Assembly (NCBI RefSeq): GCF_002949735.1
Contig: NZ_CP026681.1
Coordinates: forward strand, 7,284,501 to 7,348,500
Length of the DNA stretch: 64,000 nt
From: Nostoc sp. 'Peltigera membranacea cyanobiont' N6
GTDB lineage: Bacteria > Cyanobacteriota > Cyanobacteriia > Cyanobacteriales > Nostocaceae
Direction: 5' to 3'
Part shown: positions 61,189-64,000 of the stretch, one piece after another
Layout: each line of letters starts with the position of its first letter
Numbering within the stretch: position 1 is the first letter of the stretch
Notes under the pieces: model-generated
What the model saw: only the letters and a program-made list of their open reading frames with translations
What the model was told of the DNA's origin: nothing
The model's database searches: none
Position numbers and translations under genes: made by a program

Positions 61189-63077
61189 ATATCTGTGGTG
61201 GGTAAGACTGGTAAATAGTGACTAAGTGCCTTGCGTGTAACTGCTAAATTGCAGGTCAAGGCAATTTGCTCTTTTTCTAGTAAACCCAAAACGCGATCGG
61301 GTTTGTCTCGTGCTACTACTGGTAATTGATGCAAACCTCGAAGACTCATGCGGTCTAAAGCTTCAGATAATAGTTCATCCTGCCATGCATAGAGGATTTC
61401 AGTCGTACAAATGTCTATTAGAGTCTGACTGGATAAATTATCTGGAATTTCAGTTAGCGAATTTGGGGACGTTTGCCAAAAAGCAAGGGCATAGTTAATA
61501 TCTTCCAGAGAAAGTATACCAACTAATTGCTCGGCTGCATCAATTACTAAAGCACTCCGGGTGCGATCGCGGATCATTTCCACAGCTGCATCTAACACAC
61601 CAAGGGTTGCAGGTAACTTTTTTGGAGAAGGATGCATGGCATCTTCTACCAAAATTTGCTGCACAATTTCCGCTTTTTCATCTTTCAATTCCGAAAGACC
61701 AATCTGTTGTAGATTAGAGTTAGAGTTAAAAGTTGGTTTAATCCTTTCCACTAGCCAAACACTCAAACCCACAGCTGCCATCAACGGTAAAACAATGCGA
61801 TAGTCGCGGGTTAATTCAAACAGCATTAAAATAGCCGTTAACGGCGCTCTGACACTAGCAGCTAACACTGCTGCCATTCCTACCATTGCATAAGCTGGGG
61901 GAGCTGCCATTTGATCGCAAATAGCGGGGAATATCACAGCCAAAATTTTGGCGTAAGCTGAACCAAAAGAAGCACCTAAAAACATGGCTGGTGCAAACAA
62001 ACCGCCGATGAAACCACTACCCGCACTAATTGCAGTCATCAGTAGCTTCACCACCAACAGCACCACCAAGAGGGAAAGGGGAAACTCCACATCCTGAAGC
62101 ATCGCTTCTACAGTTTCATAACCCACACCCAGAATTTGCGGGAAATGCAAAGCAACTGCGCCAATTATCACACCGCCAATAATTGGATGAATCGGTTCAG
62201 GAATTCGTCCCAAAAAGGCAAAACCTGGAACCTTCCCAGCAAAGCAGGCTTTTGCTACCCGAATAGATTGAGTATAAGCCAGAGAAACAAGACTCGCTCC
62301 TAAACCCAAGCCAAGATAAAGGGGTAATTCCAAAGGACTGCGGACTTGGTAAGCAGGTAAATCAAAAGCAGGTTGTGCGCCCAAACCAATTTGGGCAATT
62401 AATGCTGCTACCACCGCCGCTAGCAGTACTACACTTACCGCAGAAGTAGCAAAAGATGTCGCCCCCATCACCACCTCTAGGGCAAAAAATACTCCAGCAA
62501 TGGGAGCATTAAATCCCGCCGCCAGTCCAGCTGCCGCGCCAGCACCCAACAGCAAACGTTGTCGCTCTTGAGATACATTGAGAATCACAGAGAACAACAT
62601 CCCAAAATTTGCACCAATTTCTACACTTGGCCCCTCTGGGCCTAAAGAAGCACCGCTCCCCAAGGAAACAGATGCGGCCAGCATTTTTGTAACTGGTCGT
62701 AGTGGTCGCTTAATCTCTGTTCCCTGAGAGGCGGCGATGAGAGATGAAAGTCCAGGGCCAAAATCTTGAGTGCGCCATCGCATCAAGCCAACGATTAACC
62801 CGCCAAGGGTGGGAACGCAGGCTAAAGTCCAAGCACCCCAGATACCGATTTGACCCATTAAATTTTCCAGCATTAGCTGGTGAATCAACTGGATTAAATA
62901 ATGAAAGGTGACTACACCCATACCAGCACCACCGCCAATGAGCATGGCTAAAAACAGGACAACGGTTTCTGGCGATGGTTGAAAACGATTAATGAGTTGA
63001 GCTAAACGAGTGGAAGGTGTAGGAAAGGCAGGTTGTTCCGTTACCTTCCTCAGTTGAGTGGGAGGCAAGAGAGTCAT
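61173..63077 (-). CDS. ClC chloride channel/antiporter with CBS domains
   Basis: A 634-aa membrane protein. Residues 40-440 form the ClC core: GSGASLGPEGPSVE holds the selectivity Ser/Gly set and the gating Glu148, and GFIGGLFAPAMFLG is the G-x-F-x-P motif. The retained Glu favours proton-coupled exchange over a simple channel, as in bacterial ClC antiporters. The C-terminal region (about 480-615) has two CBS domains (VEDAMHPSPKKLPAT; EALDRMSLRGLHQLPVV) for nucleotide sensing. Last residues come from a heptamer array, so the C-terminus may be locus-specific. Start ATG 63077. Confidence 0.93.
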   Translation of the reverse strand: MTLLPPTQLRKVTEQPAFPTPSTRLAQLINRFQPSPETVVLFLAMLIGGGAGMGVVTFHYLIQLIHQLMLENLMGQIGIWGAWTLACVPTLGGLIVGLMRWRTQDFGPGLSSLIAASQGTEIKRPLRPVTKMLAASVSLGSGASLGPEGPSVEIGANFGMLFSVILNVSQERQRLLLGAGAAAGLAAGFNAPIAGVFFALEVVMGATSFATSAVSVVLLAAVVAALIAQIGLGAQPAFDLPAYQVRSPLELPLYLGLGLGASLVSLAYTQSIRVAKACFAGKVPGFAFLGRIPEPIHPIIGGVIIGAVALHFPQILGVGYETVEAMLQDVEFPLSLLVVLLVVKLLMTAISAGSGFIGGLFAPAMFLGASFGSAYAKILAVIFPAICDQMAAPPAYAMVGMAAVLAASVRAPLTAILMLFELTRDYRIVLPLMAAVGLSVWLVERIKPTFNSNSNLQQIGLSELKDEKAEIVQQILVEDAMHPSPKKLPATLGVLDAAVEMIRDRTRSALVIDAAEQLVGILSLEDINYALAFWQTSPNSLTEIPDNLSSQTLIDICTTEILYAWQDELLSEALDRMSLRGLHQLPVVARDKPDRVLGLLEKEQIALTCNLAVTRKALSHYLPVLPTTDIVISH

Positions 63078-63557
63078 TGAGAGGCGGGGTAAATGTAAGA
63101 AAAAATTTAAATTTTTATCTGTTACTTATCATTGTGAGCCATTATTTAGCAACCAGACAAGTAGACTTTATTTGCTTGATTTACAAAGTTTTAGCCAAAA
63201 ATGTCATTGTGCAAAATTTTTGTGGGGAGAATGGTTAAATGCGAGACAATTGTTATTTGAGGGTCAGCGATGCCTTAGTTGGATATCGCTGTGGCTAGTG
63301 GGGAACACTATTCTTTCTAGAGACAACAAAGTTTTTGTGGGCTGGGTGAACGCACCCGCAAACATTAACTAGGAGTCATCCTTGCTTAAATCTAGCTATA
63401 CTCGTGTTGCGACCATTGAGCCATCCTTGGTAGTAATACAATGTATGTATGATTTATGGCTGATGTCAGACCATACTTGAAAATCTGCTAAGTATCGATC
63501 GGAATTCAATATAGCTATTGTTATAGAGCGAGTAAATGGACTAGGCGGACGAGGTAA
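63078..63557. other. Spacer, no gene seen
   Basis: Divergent promoter region between ClC and the zinc-ribbon gene. The frames here are short, give no family and overlap each other on opposite strands. Confidence 0.5.
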
Positions 63558-63944
63558 ATGAATATACACACCTTTGATAATCATTATGTTACTTGCCCAA
63601 TTTGCCAAAGAAATGCTACACCCAAACCAGTTAAAACGCGCATGGGCTTATTTTGTTGCCCCTATTGTCAGGAACGGCTAGTAGTTTGTCAAAGCGGTCA
63701 TTATGTCCGCGATCCATTTACTTGGAGACAATTGATGATTGCTTCGTCGCTACGTCGTCAAAGCCGACCTTTAGCCAGGATTCTCAGAGATTTTGTCTTG
63801 CTCAAGCGCCCAATGGTAGCCTTGGCTGTGGGAAGTGCCATTTTCTTTAGTGCGATCGCCCTAACTCAAGAAAAGACAAGCTACGATCGCCAAATCTTTC
63901 CGACAACAGAGAAAGTTAATCAACCAGAAAACAAATCTCAGTAG
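63558..63944 (+). CDS. Zinc-ribbon membrane protein of unknown function
   Basis: A 128-aa protein. Residues 13-47 hold CPIC (13-16) and CPYC (34-37), a zinc ribbon. A basic linker (SSLRRQSRPLARILRD) leads to a membrane helix at about residues 84-102 (MVALAVGSAIFFSAIAL). So a cytoplasmic zinc ribbon is tethered to the membrane, with a short polar tail. No name was recognised. Start ATG at 63558; a Shine-Dalgarno (GAGGTAA) is near. The window ends just after it. Confidence 0.75.
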   Translation: MNIHTFDNHYVTCPICQRNATPKPVKTRMGLFCCPYCQERLVVCQSGHYVRDPFTWRQLMIASSLRRQSRPLARILRDFVLLKRPMVALAVGSAIFFSAIALTQEKTSYDRQIFPTTEKVNQPENKSQ

Positions 63945-64000
63945 ATGGATTAATTTGGTATAAATCAAATCTTACTTTGATTTTTGTAATATTATAACTA

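Noticed and set aside
1..64000. tRNA or rRNA genes
   Set aside because: No T-arm consensus (GTTCGANTC) in a cloverleaf context, and no rRNA-like stretch, was found on scanning.

Overview
The window looks like chromosome of a filamentous heterocyst-forming cyanobacterium of the Nostoc/Anabaena group. The grounds are the dense HIP1 octamers (GCGATCGC and near variants), heptanucleotide tandem repeats, many small dispersed palindromic repeats, and cyanobacterial families such as cyAbrB, RRM-type Rbp, an HstK-type Ser/Thr-His kinase and carotenoid oxygenase. No rRNA, tRNA, CRISPR array, transposase or prophage gene is recognisable. Species-level assignment is inference.

Layout. 1-17.8 kb: a cut-off TMEM175-like channel, a secreted DUF2252 protein, a RibD-C reductase, a repeat-rich gap with a 21-bp-unit array, a DUF6875-like protein, a DUF1400 alpha/beta hydrolase, membrane and hypothetical proteins, a YbjQ protein, a secreted TPR protein, an orphan ABC ATPase, a DUF389 protein, a CPA1 Na+/H+ antiporter, an aldo/keto reductase and an Rbp RNA-binding protein. 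18-25 kb: ilvA, a two-domain winged-helix-like protein, a zinc-finger protein, then tonB divergent from exbB-exbD (energised outer-membrane import) and an orphan type II thioesterase. 25-33 kb: a wrecked NACHT NTPase gene carrying a hexamer array, a 21-bp satellite, a flavohaemoglobin-like globin, an apocarotenoid oxygenase and a response regulator/CHASE2 kinase pair. 33-45 kb: glgB, a small lipoprotein, an FtsL-like gene with ftsI, a BTRD repeat protein running into a truncated GDPD, ligA and a pRiA4b-ORF3 protein. 45-64 kb: an NTP transferase, the 1806-aa HstK-type kinase, a SnoaL-like protein, a [2Fe-2S] thioredoxin-like protein, a GntR regulator divergent from leuA across a paired operator, a cupin and a KTSC protein around a strong palindromic promoter, a pyrimidine-salvage cluster (nucleoside hydrolase, FCY1-like cytosine deaminase, pyrR), cbiB, an Rrf2 regulator, a cyAbrB regulator and a ClC channel with CBS domains.

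How things work together. Three clear functional groups are visible: TonB/ExbB/ExbD; nucleoside hydrolase, cytosine deaminase and PyrR, which could convert cytidine to cytosine, uracil and UMP; and the adjacent response regulator and CHASE2 kinase. Most other genes are single-gene units separated by repeat-filled spacers.

The most unusual theme is the repeat ecology. Several inverted-repeat families end exactly at gene stop codons (DUF2252, DUF389, hydrolase, NACHT remnant, ligA; a heptamer array does the same for the ClC gene). One palindromic module sits inside two different sets of terminal repeats. A short GC-rich repeat lies inside at least three reading frames. Two unrelated arrays share a 21-bp period. 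No coherent new multi-gene system (defence island, biosynthetic cluster) could be supported; the best candidates for undescribed biology are the repeat/stop-codon association, the deleted NACHT gene, the paired operators and the structured intergenic elements listed below.
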